Of a stretch of 64,000 bases of DNA, positions 17,267 to 25,856 are shown one piece after another. Source of the DNA: Ectopseudomonas mendocina (GTDB lineage Bacteria; Pseudomonadota; Gammaproteobacteria; Pseudomonadales; Pseudomonadaceae). Made by a program: the position numbers and the translations under genes. Location: positions 124,001-188,000 of the forward strand of contig NZ_SCFY01000004.1 in the NCBI RefSeq assembly GCF_007049795.1. Reading direction: 5' to 3'. The notes beneath the pieces are model-generated. The model was not told where the DNA came from. It saw nothing but the letters and a program-made list of their open reading frames with translations, and ran no database searches. Numbering within the stretch: position 1 is the first letter of the stretch; the number at the start of each line of letters is the position of its first letter.

Positions 17267-17380
17267 GCCCAGCCCTCCTGCTGCAGCGAAGCTGCAAGAG
17301 GCGTTGCAGCCTTTATGCCGACTTGTAGCGAGCGCCTGGCGCCCTTATGGTGGCCGGGTCCTCCCAACGAGCCCGCATGC

Positions 17381-18208
17381 ATGTGGTCCTTCAAGGCCTG
17401 GCGCCGTCGTCGAACCCTCGAAAACAACCCTGTCGATCCCGCCCACTGGGCCGAAGTACGCAGACGCCTGCCGATTCTGGATGGCCTCGACGGGCGCGAA
17501 GAGCAGCAATTGCGCGAACGCGCCGTGCTGTTTCTGCATGACAAGCACCTGACCGCCCTGCCGGGCCTGCAGCTCGGCCCGGTCGAGCACCTGCTGCTGG
17601 CAGCCCAGGCGCAATTGCCGCTCCTGCACCTGGGTGATCTGGACTGGTACCAGGGATTTCACGAAATCGTCCTCTACCCGGATGACTTTCTCAGCCCACA
17701 GCGCCACCGCGACGCCAGCGGTATCGAACACGAATGGGACGACGCGCGCAGCGGCGAGGCCTGGCAACAAGGCCCGGTGATCCTCGCCTGGCCGGGCGTC
17801 GAAAGCAGCGGCGGCTGGGAAGGCTACAACCTGGTGATCCACGAACTGGCGCACAAGCTGGACATGCTCGAAGGCGGCGCCAATGGCCTGCCACCGCTGC
17901 ACCGCGACATGCGCGTGCAGGATTGGGCGCATGCCATGCAGAGCGCCTATGACGCACTGAACGCCGAGCTGGACGCCAATCCCGACGCCGAGACCGCCAT
18001 TGACCCGTACGCCGCCGAAGATCCGGCGGAGTTCTTCGCGGTGACCAGCGAATACTTCTTCAGCGCACCGGACCTGCTGGCAGATGCCTTTCCGGACGTC
18101 TACCAGCAGCTGTCCTTGTTCTACCGCCAGGACAGCCTGGCGCGATTGCGACGGCTGCAGGCGGAACACCCCGACTACAGGACGGTCGAAAACGCGACCA
18201 ATGGCTGA
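17381..18208 (+). CDS. mtfA: Zinc-dependent peptidase, MtfA (M90) family
   Basis: 275-residue cytosolic metallopeptidase of the MtfA type. In enterobacteria MtfA binds the Mlc repressor and modulates the glucose phosphotransferase system; that role is not established for Pseudomonas. The zinc motif HELAHKLD is at 154-161. The third ligand region is DPAEFFAVTSEYFF with the conserved glutamate. N-terminal family features are LPILDGLDGREEQQLRERA and YQGFHEIVLYP. I chose ATG 17381 (MWSFKAWRRRR) because the family begins here; an upstream start would add 22 atypical residues. It stands upstream of ppa on the same strand. Confidence 0.88.
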   Translation: MWSFKAWRRRRTLENNPVDPAHWAEVRRRLPILDGLDGREEQQLRERAVLFLHDKHLTALPGLQLGPVEHLLLAAQAQLPLLHLGDLDWYQGFHEIVLYPDDFLSPQRHRDASGIEHEWDDARSGEAWQQGPVILAWPGVESSGGWEGYNLVIHELAHKLDMLEGGANGLPPLHRDMRVQDWAHAMQSAYDALNAELDANPDAETAIDPYAAEDPAEFFAVTSEYFFSAPDLLADAFPDVYQQLSLFYRQDSLARLRRLQAEHPDYRTVENATNG

Positions 18209-18242
18209 GTAGGCCGCCGTAGTAACGCATTGCGAATACGCC

Positions 18243-18248
18243 TATAAT
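18243..18248 (+). promoter_or_regulatory. Candidate -10 box of the ppa promoter
   Basis: A perfect TATAAT lies 38 bp upstream of the ppa start. The expected -35 position (about 18220-18225, TAGTAA) is poor, so only the -10 element is supported. Confidence 0.4.
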
Positions 18249-18286
18249 GCGCCCCACTTTTTTGGCCCTCCCTGGGAGTTTCCCCC

Positions 18287-18814
18287 ATGAGCTACAGCAA
18301 GATCCCGGCTGGTAAAGACCTGCCGAACGACATCTACGTTGCCATCGAAATCCCGGCCAACCACGCGCCGATCAAATACGAAATCGACCACGACACCGAT
18401 TGCCTGATGGTCGATCGCTTCATGGCCACCCCGATGTTCTATCCGGCCAACTACGGTTTCATCCCGCACACTCTGGCTGACGACGGCGACCCCCTCGACG
18501 TGCTGGTCGTGACTCCTTATCCGGTCGCACCGGGTTCGGTGATCCGCGCTCGTCCGGTCGGCGTACTGCACATGAGCGACGAAGCCGGCGGCGACGCCAA
18601 GCTGGTTGCCGTTCCGCACGACAAACTGACCGTTCTGTACAAAGACGTCCAGGAATACACCGACCTGCCCGCGCTGCTGATCGAGCAGATCAAGCACTTC
18701 TTCGAGAACTACAAGGATCTGGAGAAGGGCAAGTGGGTCAAGGTAGAAGGCTGGGGCGGCGCTGAAGAAGCCCGCGGCCTGATCAACAAGGCAGTCGCGG
18801 CTTACCAAAAATAA
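18287..18814 (+). CDS. ppa: Inorganic pyrophosphatase
   Basis: 175-residue family I soluble pyrophosphatase (PPi to two Pi), an essential cytoplasmic enzyme that drives biosynthesis forward. It carries the family signature [10 protein letters not shown] with metal-binding aspartates, preceded by [14 protein letters not shown], together with the substrate lysine and arginine in [19 protein letters not shown]. Length matches bacterial type. A strong terminator follows its stop; that terminator is also the left attachment site of the genomic island. Confidence 0.97.
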   Translation: MSYSKIPAGKDLPNDIYVAIEIPANHAPIKYEIDHDTDCLMVDRFMATPMFYPANYGFIPHTLADDGDPLDVLVVTPYPVAPGSVIRARPVGVLHMSDEAGGDAKLVAVPHDKLTVLYKDVQEYTDLPALLIEQIKHFFENYKDLEKGKWVKVEGWGGAEEARGLINKAVAAYQK

Positions 18815-18830
18815 GCCCTGACCACCTCCT

Positions 18831-18857
18831 AAAAGCCGGCCACAAGCCGGCTTTTTT
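18831..18857 (+). terminator. ppa intrinsic terminator
   Basis: AAAAGCCGGC (18831-18840) pairs with GCCGGCTTTT around a 5-nt loop and ends in six T (18852-18857). Part of it is repeated at 41505-41532. Confidence 0.9.
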
Positions 18858-18863
18858 ATTGCC
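18836..18863. repeat. Left attachment site (attL) core of the island
   Basis: 28 bases running from CCGGCCACAAGCC through the T tract to TTATTGCC are repeated exactly at 41505-41532, 22669 bp away. The integrase gene begins 150 bp inside. The left copy completes the ppa terminator, while the right copy has a shortened stem. This indicates site-specific integration into the terminator rather than into a tRNA gene. No excision product is visible, so the att role is an inference from position and identity. Confidence 0.8.
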
Positions 18864-18966
18864 CGAAGAAATCCAGCAAGATCCTACAACCCTAGTAAAT
18901 ACGGAGCTTACAGCTTAGCATCCGTCCAAAGACATCCCATAACCGTCCATAAAATCCGTGACCAAG

Positions 18967-19001
18967 GTGTGGGTCAGAGTGTGGGTCGAGGGGTGTGGGT
19001 T
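18967..19001. repeat. Tandem GTGTGGGTC repeats, left (likely integrase arm sites)
   Basis: GTGTGGGTC occurs at 18967-18975 and 18979-18987 and, as GTGTGGGTT, at 18993-19001, spaced 12 and 14 bp. Two copies with the same 12-bp spacing lie near the other island end (41428-41448). The position just inside attL and next to the integrase start fits arm-type binding sites. Confidence 0.6.
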
Positions 19002-19013
19002 AGAGGAGAAGCA

Positions 19014-20219
19014 ATGGGCAAGCTGACCAGCAAGACCGTGGAGTCGATCGCCAAAGCGGCAACGCCAGGAAAAACCAATGATGGCGACGGCCTGTACTTC
19101 CAAGTATCCCAGACCGGCGGCACAAGCTGGATCTTCCGCTACAAGCTGGACGGCCGAGGCCGCGAAATGGGACTCGGCCCCTTCCCAGCCGTCACACTCA
19201 GCCAAGCCCGACAGTTGGCCGCAGACCAACGCAAGCTCCTCGCTTCAGGCAATGACCCACTCGCAGCCCGCGACGCAGCGAAAGAAGCCAAGCGCGAGGC
19301 CGAGCGCCAAGCTGCAGCACGACGGATAACGTTCGAGGATCTCGCTCGCGAATACCAACAAGCACACGGCGGCAGCTGGTCTGAGAAATGGCGAAAAGGC
19401 TGGCTGCGCAAACTGGAGCTCTACGCCTTCCCGACTATGGGCAAGCTATCAGCTGACATCATCAGCACGGAGCATGTGCTTGCTGCATTGCAACCCATCT
19501 GGGCAACCAAGACCCGGACTGCTGATGAAGTCCGTGGCCAAATCGAGCAGATACTCGATGCAGCCAAGGCTCGGCGCTTACGCGAGGGGGACAACCCTGC
19601 CCGCTGGCGCGGACACCTGGACAACTTGCTGAGCAAGGCAGAGAAGAAGAAGGCCAGGCAGCGCCAGCACTTCCCAGCACTGCAATGGAAAGACACTCCG
19701 AAGCTGATAGCCGCTCTGGCCAAAATCGATACACGTGACGCCATCGCAACCAGGCTGCTGATTCTGACAGGTGCTCGTTACCACATGATCCAACATGCTC
19801 AATGGCCCGAGTTTGACCTCGAAGCTGGCACCTGGGCACTTCCGGCTGAGCGCATGAAGATGCGGAAACCTTTCGTCATTCCTCTATCACCTCAGACAGT
19901 CGAGATGCTTAAGGATATGAATAAGACTCATTCAAATTATCTTTTCCCAGGACAAGGGAAACGCGGCGTCATGCATGGCAACGCCGTACGCAACCTGCTG
20001 CACAAGCTGGGGTATGCAGACATCACGAGACATGGCTTTCGATCCACCTTTCGGGACTGGGCAAACGAATGCACCAACTACCCACGGGAGGTGTGCGAGC
20101 TTGCACTTGCCCATGACGAACGCGACCAGACCGAGGCAGCCTATTCACGCTCCGATCTTCTTGAAAAACGCAGGTCATTGATGGGGGACTGGGCAAAGTT
20201 CTGCACAAGCCAGCCATGA
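19014..20219 (+). CDS. int: Tyrosine integrase, P4 type
   Basis: 401-residue site-specific recombinase. The N-terminal DUF4102 arm-binding domain is GDGLYFQVSQTGGTSWIFRY with MGLGPFPAVTLSQARQLA. A SAM-like core-binding domain comes next, and the C-terminal catalytic domain has Arg in LLILTGARYHMIQ, a Lys-containing hairpin (MKMRKPFVIPLS), HGFRSTFRDW (His-x-x-Arg) and nucleophile Tyr in EAAYSRSDLLEKRR. GAGGAGAA lies 6 bp before ATG 19014, which fixes the start. It sits at the left island edge and reads inward, as P4-type integrases do. It should catalyse recombination between the 28-bp repeats, with AlpA at the opposite end as a probable partner or regulator. Confidence 0.95.
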   Translation: MGKLTSKTVESIAKAATPGKTNDGDGLYFQVSQTGGTSWIFRYKLDGRGREMGLGPFPAVTLSQARQLAADQRKLLASGNDPLAARDAAKEAKREAERQAAARRITFEDLAREYQQAHGGSWSEKWRKGWLRKLELYAFPTMGKLSADIISTEHVLAALQPIWATKTRTADEVRGQIEQILDAAKARRLREGDNPARWRGHLDNLLSKAEKKKARQRQHFPALQWKDTPKLIAALAKIDTRDAIATRLLILTGARYHMIQHAQWPEFDLEAGTWALPAERMKMRKPFVIPLSPQTVEMLKDMNKTHSNYLFPGQGKRGVMHGNAVRNLLHKLGYADITRHGFRSTFRDWANECTNYPREVCELALAHDERDQTEAAYSRSDLLEKRRSLMGDWAKFCTSQP

Positions 20220-20414
20220 CGCCGCAGGAGGATATCCGCAGCATCTACAACTACGCTGAAACCAACCTCCAACACGACACTCAATGGCCGTTTTCATTGT
20301 GACTATGGCGCTGGGGTGACGGGGCGATTTGACGCAGCGCGGGGCTATCTGTTCTATGTCATGCCAATCGGCTATATGACACTAACTACGCGACGTCACT
20401 ATCGGTACGCTCCA

Positions 20415-21449
20415 ATGGATCAGATTCTCTCTTTGCTGTCGGAAACCATCCCCAAGGCGCAAACGCTGGAGCAACTGGCGCGCCCTTTGTTGTCGCTGCT
20501 CAACCAGTTCACCGGTATGGAGTCGACCTACCTGACCACCATCGACACCGAACAGGGCGTCCAGCGAGTCGAGTTTGCACGCAATGCGGGCGCAATGATC
20601 ATCCCAGAGGGGCTGGTCGTACCCTGGGCCGATACCCTGTGCAAGCGAGCACTTGAAGAGAATCGTCTCTACTCAGACAACGTTGCCGAGTGCTGGGGCG
20701 ACTCCGACGCGGCCAAGGCTCTGGGCATCAAGACCTATCTGAGCGCACCAATCAGATCGCAGGATGGCCGAGTCCTGGGCACCGTCTGCGCGGCAAGCTC
20801 GGCTCAGGTAGCACGCCCGGCCAATGTGGAGCCGTTGCTTGCTCTACTGTCTGGCTTGCTAGGTTACTCCCTGGAGCGCGAACTATTGGTCGCACAACTT
20901 CAGGCAGCCAACAGCGAACTTGGCCGGCTAGCGCTGACCGACCCGCTGACTGGACTTGCCAATCGGCGCGGCATCATGCGTGACCTTGTACAACTGTTCG
21001 CCTTGGCTCAGCGCGACAGCAAGTATGTGCTCGTTGCCGTCATCGACTTGGATGGATTCAAACTGATCAACGACTGCTACGGCCACCAGGCGGGTGATCA
21101 GTTTCTGCTTGGTATCGCCACTGAGCTGAAGCGCAGCCTTAGAGCCAGCGACATGGTCGGCCGGATCGGAGGAGACGAGTTCATCGTCATCGCCCTGGGT
21201 AATGCCCTCCAGCGCCCTGCCCCTGCGCAAGAGCTCCGGGATGCAGCAGCGCTAATGCAGGCCCGTCTGAGCAAGGCCACTGTTGGCCAGTATGACCTGG
21301 GTAACGGCCTGCCTCCCTATGAGTATCAGGGTGCGAGCGTTGGGGTAGTGGCGGTGATGCCTGATGACACCACCGCTGAAGAGGCCATCAGGCTGGCGGA
21401 CAACGAGATGTATCAGGTCAAGCAACAACGCAAACAACAAAGGTCATAG
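20415..21449 (+). CDS. GAF-GGDEF diguanylate cyclase (island copy 1)
   Basis: 344-residue enzyme predicted to make cyclic di-GMP from two GTP. A GAF sensor domain (about 15-155) carries PEGLVVPWADTLCKRALEE and AECWGDSDAAKALGIKTYLS. The GGDEF domain (about 175-340) has the active motif GGDEF at 252-256 and an inhibitory I-site RASD at 243-246, so product feedback is expected. There is no membrane span, so it is cytoplasmic. I chose ATG 20415 because the paralogue at 37158 starts with the same MDQILSLLSETIPKAQ; no clear Shine-Dalgarno is present. The two copies are about 73 % identical without gaps (hand count). The GAF type recalls P. aeruginosa PA2771. Confidence 0.92.
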   Translation: MDQILSLLSETIPKAQTLEQLARPLLSLLNQFTGMESTYLTTIDTEQGVQRVEFARNAGAMIIPEGLVVPWADTLCKRALEENRLYSDNVAECWGDSDAAKALGIKTYLSAPIRSQDGRVLGTVCAASSAQVARPANVEPLLALLSGLLGYSLERELLVAQLQAANSELGRLALTDPLTGLANRRGIMRDLVQLFALAQRDSKYVLVAVIDLDGFKLINDCYGHQAGDQFLLGIATELKRSLRASDMVGRIGGDEFIVIALGNALQRPAPAQELRDAAALMQARLSKATVGQYDLGNGLPPYEYQGASVGVVAVMPDDTTAEEAIRLADNEMYQVKQQRKQQRS

Positions 21450-21583
21450 CGCAATTACCTGCCGCAGCCCTGAGCAACCAGCACCGCGAGGCGGCCCTAA
21501 GCAACTGTAAAGTGTCCATTCGATTCGAAAAAATCTCAGTCACACATTACCGCAATGACATCAGCACCAAGGAGGATCTTCCC

Positions 21584-21913
21584 ATGTCATTGCAGTGCCC
21601 CCGCTGTCACTCCCCAAAAGTCGCTTCTTTCCATCACGCCATGAAAGCAGGTGCGGCCATCGGCGCTGTTGGAGGCCTCGCACGTGGCATCAGTGCTGCT
21701 CTGGCAGGCAGCAAGGCCGGCGCAGCGCTTGGTGTAATCGCCGGTCCTGTCGGTATCACACTCGGCTCGGTATCGGGCGCCATCCTCGGTGGCCTGGCCG
21801 GAAGCGTCGGTGGCTGTGCGCTCGGCGCTCAGCTTGGCGAATCGCTCGATCGCCATGTGCTGGCTCACAACCTCTGCCTGCTCTGCGGTCACCGTTTCAA
21901 CCTGCCGGCCTGA
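21584..21913 (+). CDS. Small protein with two zinc-ribbon halves around a glycine zipper
   Basis: 109 residues. N-terminal CPRCHSPKVASFHH and C-terminal CLLCGHRFNLP each have a CxxC knuckle that together could bind one zinc. Between them is a long Gly/Ala-rich hydrophobic stretch (about 25-85, with GGLARGISAALAG and GSVSGAILGGLAGSVGG) of the glycine-zipper kind, likely to insert in or associate with a membrane. AAGGAGG 8 bp upstream of ATG 21584 is a near-perfect ribosome site. Function is unknown. It begins the DUF932-RadC block of the island and may share its transcript. Confidence 0.7.
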   Translation: MSLQCPRCHSPKVASFHHAMKAGAAIGAVGGLARGISAALAGSKAGAALGVIAGPVGITLGSVSGAILGGLAGSVGGCALGAQLGESLDRHVLAHNLCLLCGHRFNLPA

Positions 21914-21958
21914 TCCGGACATCGCCCTCCTATTCCTTACACATCACTGATTGCCGGT

Positions 21959-21975
21959 GCTGCGCTCTGCGCGGC
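21959..21975 (+). other. Small hairpin before the DUF932 gene
   Basis: GCTGCGC (21959-21965), loop TCT, GCGCGGC (21969-21975), with one G-T pair, followed by GCTTTATG. It is the first of three hairpins that each precede a gene of this block. Confidence 0.35.
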
Positions 21976-22010
21976 GCTTTATGCCGGCCTGCACCCAAAG
22001 GAAATTCGTC

Positions 22011-22979
22011 ATGGCTCATCAAATCGAACAAATGGCCTACGTTGGCGCTACTCCGTGGCACGGCCTGGGCAGCAACCTGCCGCAGAAACAGCCCATCGAG
22101 GTCTGGCAACGCGAAGCCGGTATGGACTGGCAGATCTTGGAAAGCCCCGTACACTTCAAGTCGGATGCCATCGGCCATCTGGGCGCGATCCACTCATTTC
22201 CCGAACAGAAGGTGCTCTACCGCTCGGACACCAAGGCACCGCTGTCGGTTGTCTCGCAGCGTTATCACACCGTCCAGCCTCGTGAGGTGCTGGAGTTCTA
22301 CCGTGACCTGACCGAGGTATCTGGCTACGAGCTGGAAACTGCTGGCGTGCTCAAGGGCGGCCGCAAGTTCTGGGCGCTGGCGCGGACCGGCCAGGGTGCA
22401 GCGATCAAAGGTAACGACCAGGTGAATGGCTATTTGCTGCTGGCCACCTCCTGCGACGGCACCCTGGCTACCACCGCAACGCCCACCACCATCCGCGTGG
22501 TCTGCAACAACACGCTGACCATCGCCCTGGACGGTACCAGTCGTGCAATCAAGGTGCCGCACAGCACCCGCTTCGACGGCGATCTGGTGAAGAAGCAGCT
22601 GGGCATCGCCGTCTCGCAATGGGACGACTTCATGTACCGCATGCGCCACTTGGCTGAACGCAAGGTGCAGTGGCATGAGGCGCTGGGCTTCTTTATGAAC
22701 GTGATGTGCGAGACCAGCCCGACCGGCGCCTTGCCGGAGCAACTGCCCAACGAGCGCGCCCTGCGCAAAGTGCAGGAGCTGTATGAAGGTCGTGGCCGAG
22801 GCAGCCAGCTGGACTCGGCTCGCGGCACAGCCTGGGGCTTGCTCAACGCCGTGACCGAGTACGTCGATCACGAGCGCCGGGCACGCAGCACTGAGTATCG
22901 ACTCGACTCCGCCTGGTTCGGCCAGGGTGCCCAGATCAAGCAACGCGCTCTGGATACTGCCCTGCAACTGGTCGCCTGA
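22011..22979 (+). CDS. DUF932 phage/plasmid-like protein
   Basis: 322-residue cytoplasmic protein of the DUF932 (TIGR03299-like) family, to which E. coli YfjQ of CP4-57 also belongs. Characteristic parts are the N terminus MAYVGATPWHGLGSNLP, the core VVSQRYHTVQPREVLEFYRD, GGRKFWALARTG and TTIRVVCNNTLTIAL. The biochemical role is not known; the family is constant in integrative elements beside recombination genes. AAAGGAAA precedes ATG 22011. A hairpin follows the stop, before the YqaJ gene. Confidence 0.88.
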   Translation: MAHQIEQMAYVGATPWHGLGSNLPQKQPIEVWQREAGMDWQILESPVHFKSDAIGHLGAIHSFPEQKVLYRSDTKAPLSVVSQRYHTVQPREVLEFYRDLTEVSGYELETAGVLKGGRKFWALARTGQGAAIKGNDQVNGYLLLATSCDGTLATTATPTTIRVVCNNTLTIALDGTSRAIKVPHSTRFDGDLVKKQLGIAVSQWDDFMYRMRHLAERKVQWHEALGFFMNVMCETSPTGALPEQLPNERALRKVQELYEGRGRGSQLDSARGTAWGLLNAVTEYVDHERRARSTEYRLDSAWFGQGAQIKQRALDTALQLVA

Positions 22980-23002
22980 CCTTTTACCTACTCCACCCCA
23001 TA

Positions 23003-23034
23003 ACGCCCGACCCGCTTCGTTGCAGGTCGGGCGT
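23003..23034 (+). terminator. Hairpin between DUF932 and yqaJ genes
   Basis: ACGCCCGACC (23003-23012) pairs perfectly with GGTCGGGCGT (23025-23034) over a 12-nt loop. Only a short TTTCC follows, so it would be a weak or conditional terminator. Confidence 0.5.
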
Positions 23035-23058
23035 TTCCATTTCTGCAAGGTGAACGCT

Positions 23059-24063
23059 ATGAAAGCTACTTCATTGAATCGCAGTACCAGCAAAACCCGT
23101 CCGGCTCTGCGCCTGGTCAGCACCAAGGAACTGCCCCGCGAGGACTGGCTACAGATCCGCAAGCAAGGCATTGGCAGTTCGGACGCTGCTGCTGCCGTCG
23201 GTCTGAATCCCTACAAGTCGCAGCTGGAACTCTGGATGGAGAAGACCGGTCGCGATGCTGGTATGCCCAAGGCCGATCCTCAGGATGAGGAAAGCCCGAT
23301 GTACTGGGGCAACGTGCTGGAGCCCATCGTGGCCTGGCACTACAGCAAGCGCACGAAGAACAAGGTACGGCGCATAAACGCCGTGCTGCAGCACCCGAAT
23401 CCGGAGCTGCCCTGGATGCTGGCCAACATCGACCGCGAGGTGATCGGCGCCGACGATGTGCAGATTCTTGAGTGTAAGACAGCCGGCATAAACGGGGCAC
23501 GCCTCTGGAAAGAGGGCGTGCCGGAGTATGTGCAGCTGCAGGTGATGCACCAGCTCGCCGTCACCGGCAAGCAGGCGGCGGATGTGGCTGTACTCCTGGG
23601 TGGCCAGATGTTGGAGATCCACCGCATCAAGCGAGACGAGCAGATGATCGCTCGCCTGATCGAGCTGGAGCGAAAGTTCTGGCACTACGTGGAAACCGAC
23701 ACGCCACCACCGGCTGACGGCACGGCTTCAGCTGAGTTGGCGCTGCGCTGCCTCTATCCGGAGGACAACAGCCAGGTCGTCGACTTCAGCCAGCATGCTG
23801 GGCTCTCTGCTGCATACATCGAGCTAAAAGCCGTGCGTCAGTCGATTGCCGACAAGGAGAAGCGCGAGGCCGAGCTCAAGCAGATGCTGCAGCAGGCCAT
23901 GGGCGATGCCAGCCGCGCGGAGTTTTCCAGCGGCTACGTCAGCTGGCGCAAAGCCAAGGACAGTATTGGTCTCGATGTCGCTCAACTGCTCAAAGACAAG
24001 CCACACCTGCAGGCCAAGTACCCACTGCTGAAGCAGGGTGCACGGCGATTCCTGGTCGGCTGA
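23059..24063 (+). CDS. YqaJ-family viral recombinase nuclease
   Basis: 334-residue PD-(D/E)XK nuclease of the YqaJ / lambda-exonuclease type, expected to resect DNA ends for single-strand annealing recombination. The N-terminal motif is IGSSDAAAAVGLNPYKSQLE with LWMEKTGR. Catalytic acids lie in MYWGNVLEPIVAWHYSK, ANIDREVIG and the ECK triplet of VQILECKTAG. The C-terminal third is a helical region with a probable coiled coil (AVRQSIADKEKREAELKQML). Together with the next gene and RadC it forms the element's recombination block. Start ATG 23059 follows GCAAGGTGAACGCT, with AAGG in place. Confidence 0.9.
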   Translation: MKATSLNRSTSKTRPALRLVSTKELPREDWLQIRKQGIGSSDAAAAVGLNPYKSQLELWMEKTGRDAGMPKADPQDEESPMYWGNVLEPIVAWHYSKRTKNKVRRINAVLQHPNPELPWMLANIDREVIGADDVQILECKTAGINGARLWKEGVPEYVQLQVMHQLAVTGKQAADVAVLLGGQMLEIHRIKRDEQMIARLIELERKFWHYVETDTPPPADGTASAELALRCLYPEDNSQVVDFSQHAGLSAAYIELKAVRQSIADKEKREAELKQMLQQAMGDASRAEFSSGYVSWRKAKDSIGLDVAQLLKDKPHLQAKYPLLKQGARRFLVG

Positions 24064-24094
24064 AACCAACCTCATTCATCCCTTCCCTCCCCTT

Positions 24095-24135
24095 GGCCAG
24101 TCCATGCAGTTCACGCTGCGTGGCTGGCCTTTTTT
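24095..24135 (+). terminator. Intrinsic terminator or attenuator after yqaJ
   Basis: GGCCAG (24095-24100) and an inner CATGCAG pair with CTGCGTGG and CTGGCC (24124-24129), followed by six T (24130-24135). It ends only 19 bp before the next start codon, so it would control the downstream gene as a leader attenuator. Confidence 0.6.
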
Positions 24136-24154
24136 CATTTTCAGGAGAGCCACC

Positions 24155-25105
24155 ATGCTCAAAGGTCTGGCTATCACTCCGCCGGTACTCGGGCGGATTT
24201 CCATCGGCAAGGTCATCGAGAAGAACGGCAAGCGACTGCCGGAGAAGGATGACCAATTCACCATCACGTCCCAGGTGCAGGGTAGGGACGGATGGCTGCT
24301 GCACCCGCTCAATGACGAGCTGCGTCAGGGCAAGGACGACAAGCTGCGTAGCATCCCGGTACGGCTGCTGTTCAACGAGCCGGAGCTGAATTTCCGAGCC
24401 GACTACACGCTGTTCGACCGACAGTCCGGACGCCCTGTCTGCGTAGGGAATGGCGAGACCTGCAAGCGGATCACTCAGGACGGCATGCAGTCACTGCCAT
24501 GCCCCTCGCCGGATGCCTGCCCACTGGCGAAAGGCGGTGCCTGCAGGCCCTACGGTCGGCTGAACGTGGTCATTGGCGATGACGACCCGCTGGGTAGCTT
24601 CGTGTTCCGTACCACCGGTTTCAACAGCATCCGCACCCTGGCCGCTCGCCTGCATTACTTCCAGGCCATCTCCGGTAACCGCCTGGCCTGCCTGCCACTG
24701 GAGCTGCGTCTGCGTGGCAAGTCGACCCGGCAAAGCCATGGGACGCCGATCTTCTACGCTGACCTGACGGTACGCGGCGGCCTGGACATGGCCGAAGCGC
24801 TACTGGCCGCCAATGAGCTCGATGCGCAGCGGCAAGCAGCCGGCTTCAATCAGGCCGCCTTGGATGAAGCGGCGCAGCGGGGCTTCGGTAATGGCGCCTT
24901 CGAGGACAGCGAGGAAGACGCGGGCGCCATCGTCGAGGAGTTCTACCCCGCCGAGGAAACCCCATCCCCAGCCATCAACACCTCCCAGCGGTCTGCGAAA
25001 ACCAGCCTCGCCGAGAAGCTGGACGCACAAGCCCAGCGCCATACCTCACCGACTGGCCACCATCAAGGAGCCCACCATGCGCCTGCACAAGCTCAAGGCC
25101 AGTGA
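24155..25105 (+). CDS. Four-cysteine island protein (hydrolase or metal-binding / RDF-like family)
   Basis: 316 residues, starting MLKGLAITPPVLGRISIGKV. The conserved centre has a cysteine pattern C-x12-C-x5-C-x7-C (ETCKR, LPCPS, DACPL, GACRP; about residues 105-140), as for a zinc or iron-sulfur site. After it comes FVFRTTGFNSIRTLAARLHY. The last 90 residues are acidic and low-complexity. Related proteins in integrative elements are usually named hydrolase or metal-binding protein or recombination-directionality-factor-like; the true activity is unknown. Its 3' end overlaps radC by 29 bp, implying coupled translation. AGGAGA precedes ATG 24155. Confidence 0.75.
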   Translation: MLKGLAITPPVLGRISIGKVIEKNGKRLPEKDDQFTITSQVQGRDGWLLHPLNDELRQGKDDKLRSIPVRLLFNEPELNFRADYTLFDRQSGRPVCVGNGETCKRITQDGMQSLPCPSPDACPLAKGGACRPYGRLNVVIGDDDPLGSFVFRTTGFNSIRTLAARLHYFQAISGNRLACLPLELRLRGKSTRQSHGTPIFYADLTVRGGLDMAEALLAANELDAQRQAAGFNQAALDEAAQRGFGNGAFEDSEEDAGAIVEEFYPAEETPSPAINTSQRSAKTSLAEKLDAQAQRHTSPTGHHQGAHHAPAQAQGQ

Positions 25106-25574
25106 ATCGATCGGCACCTACCTGGTCGAGTCACCGGTCACCGAAACCGACATCCTGCTGATGGCCCGGCAGTTGGCGAATCTGCGTCTGCGCCGGGGGC
25201 GCGCACTGACCTCACCGATGGAAGTGTTCAGCCACCTGCAGGCGCTGCTGGGCGATTACGAGCATGAGGTATTCGCCCTGCTTCTGCTCGACAGCCGGCA
25301 CCGAGTAATCGTCTTTCACGAACTGTTCCGGGGCACCCTGGACAGCGCCAGCGTCTATCCCCGGGAAGTCGTCAAGGCAGCCCTGGAGCACAACGCAGCG
25401 GCAACCGTGCTGGTCCACAACCACCCTTCCGGTGACCCGGAACCCAGCCAATCAGATCTCACCCTGACCCACAAACTGCGAGAGGCCCTGAACCTGGTCG
25501 GGGTACGAACCCTGGACCATATCGTGGTGGGCCACGAGGGCTGCGTGTCGCTGGCGGAGCAGGGCTACCTGTGA
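25077..25574 (+). CDS. radC: RadC-family JAB/MPN-domain protein
   Basis: 165-residue protein made up mainly of the RadC JAMM domain, with the metal motif VLVHNHPSGDPEPSQSDLTL (HxHx7SxxD) and the end piece LDHIVVGHEGCVSLAEQGYL. It lacks the N-terminal helix-hairpin-helix of full RadC, as is usual for mobile-element copies such as YfjY and YkfG. Cytoplasmic; a DNA-related metalloprotease-like role is assumed but unproven. GGAG lies 8 bp before ATG 25077. The start lies inside the preceding gene. Confidence 0.92.
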   Translation: MRLHKLKASESIGTYLVESPVTETDILLMARQLANLRLRRGRALTSPMEVFSHLQALLGDYEHEVFALLLLDSRHRVIVFHELFRGTLDSASVYPREVVKAALEHNAAATVLVHNHPSGDPEPSQSDLTLTHKLREALNLVGVRTLDHIVVGHEGCVSLAEQGYL

Positions 25575-25587
25575 GGAGAACACGACG

Positions 25588-25797
25588 ATGAAGCTACTAC
25601 GGATCCTTGCCGCCGTGTTCCTGTTCGCCGGCATCCTCGCGGGCTGCCTGGCCCTTCTGCTGCTGGTGCTTCTGATGGTGCGCTTTCCGCCACTGCTGAT
25701 CGCCGTACTGCTGGCGTGCTGGATGTTCTGCCGCCTCGTGAAGGCGTTGGCACCCGGTACAGCAGCGGCAGAGTCCGCCACCGCACCACCGAAATAA
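25588..25797 (+). CDS. Small inner-membrane protein, unknown
   Basis: 69 residues with one long or two short hydrophobic segments (ILAAVFLFAGILAGCLALLL and LLIAVLLACWMFCRLV) and a polar tail (PGTAAAESATAPPK). GAGGAGAA, overlapping the radC stop, is its ribosome site, so it is translated from the radC message. No family recognised. A cysteine follows the first hydrophobic core (AGILAGC), but the long membrane span makes a lipoprotein unlikely. Confidence 0.55.
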   Translation: MKLLRILAAVFLFAGILAGCLALLLLVLLMVRFPPLLIAVLLACWMFCRLVKALAPGTAAAESATAPPK

Positions 25798-25856
25798 TCA
25801 CTATTCCTGAGCAGCCAGGCGAGCACTGGCCGCCGCAATTCAATAGGAGCATGACG

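Noticed and set aside
18230..18248. TTGCGA and TATAAT upstream of ppa as a -35/-10 pair
   Set aside because: The spacing is 7 bp, far too short; only the -10 box was kept.
18831..18863. tRNA gene as integration target of the island
   Set aside because: Integrases of this type often use tRNA ends, but the repeated 28 bases are a terminator hairpin with a T tract and no cloverleaf can be drawn.
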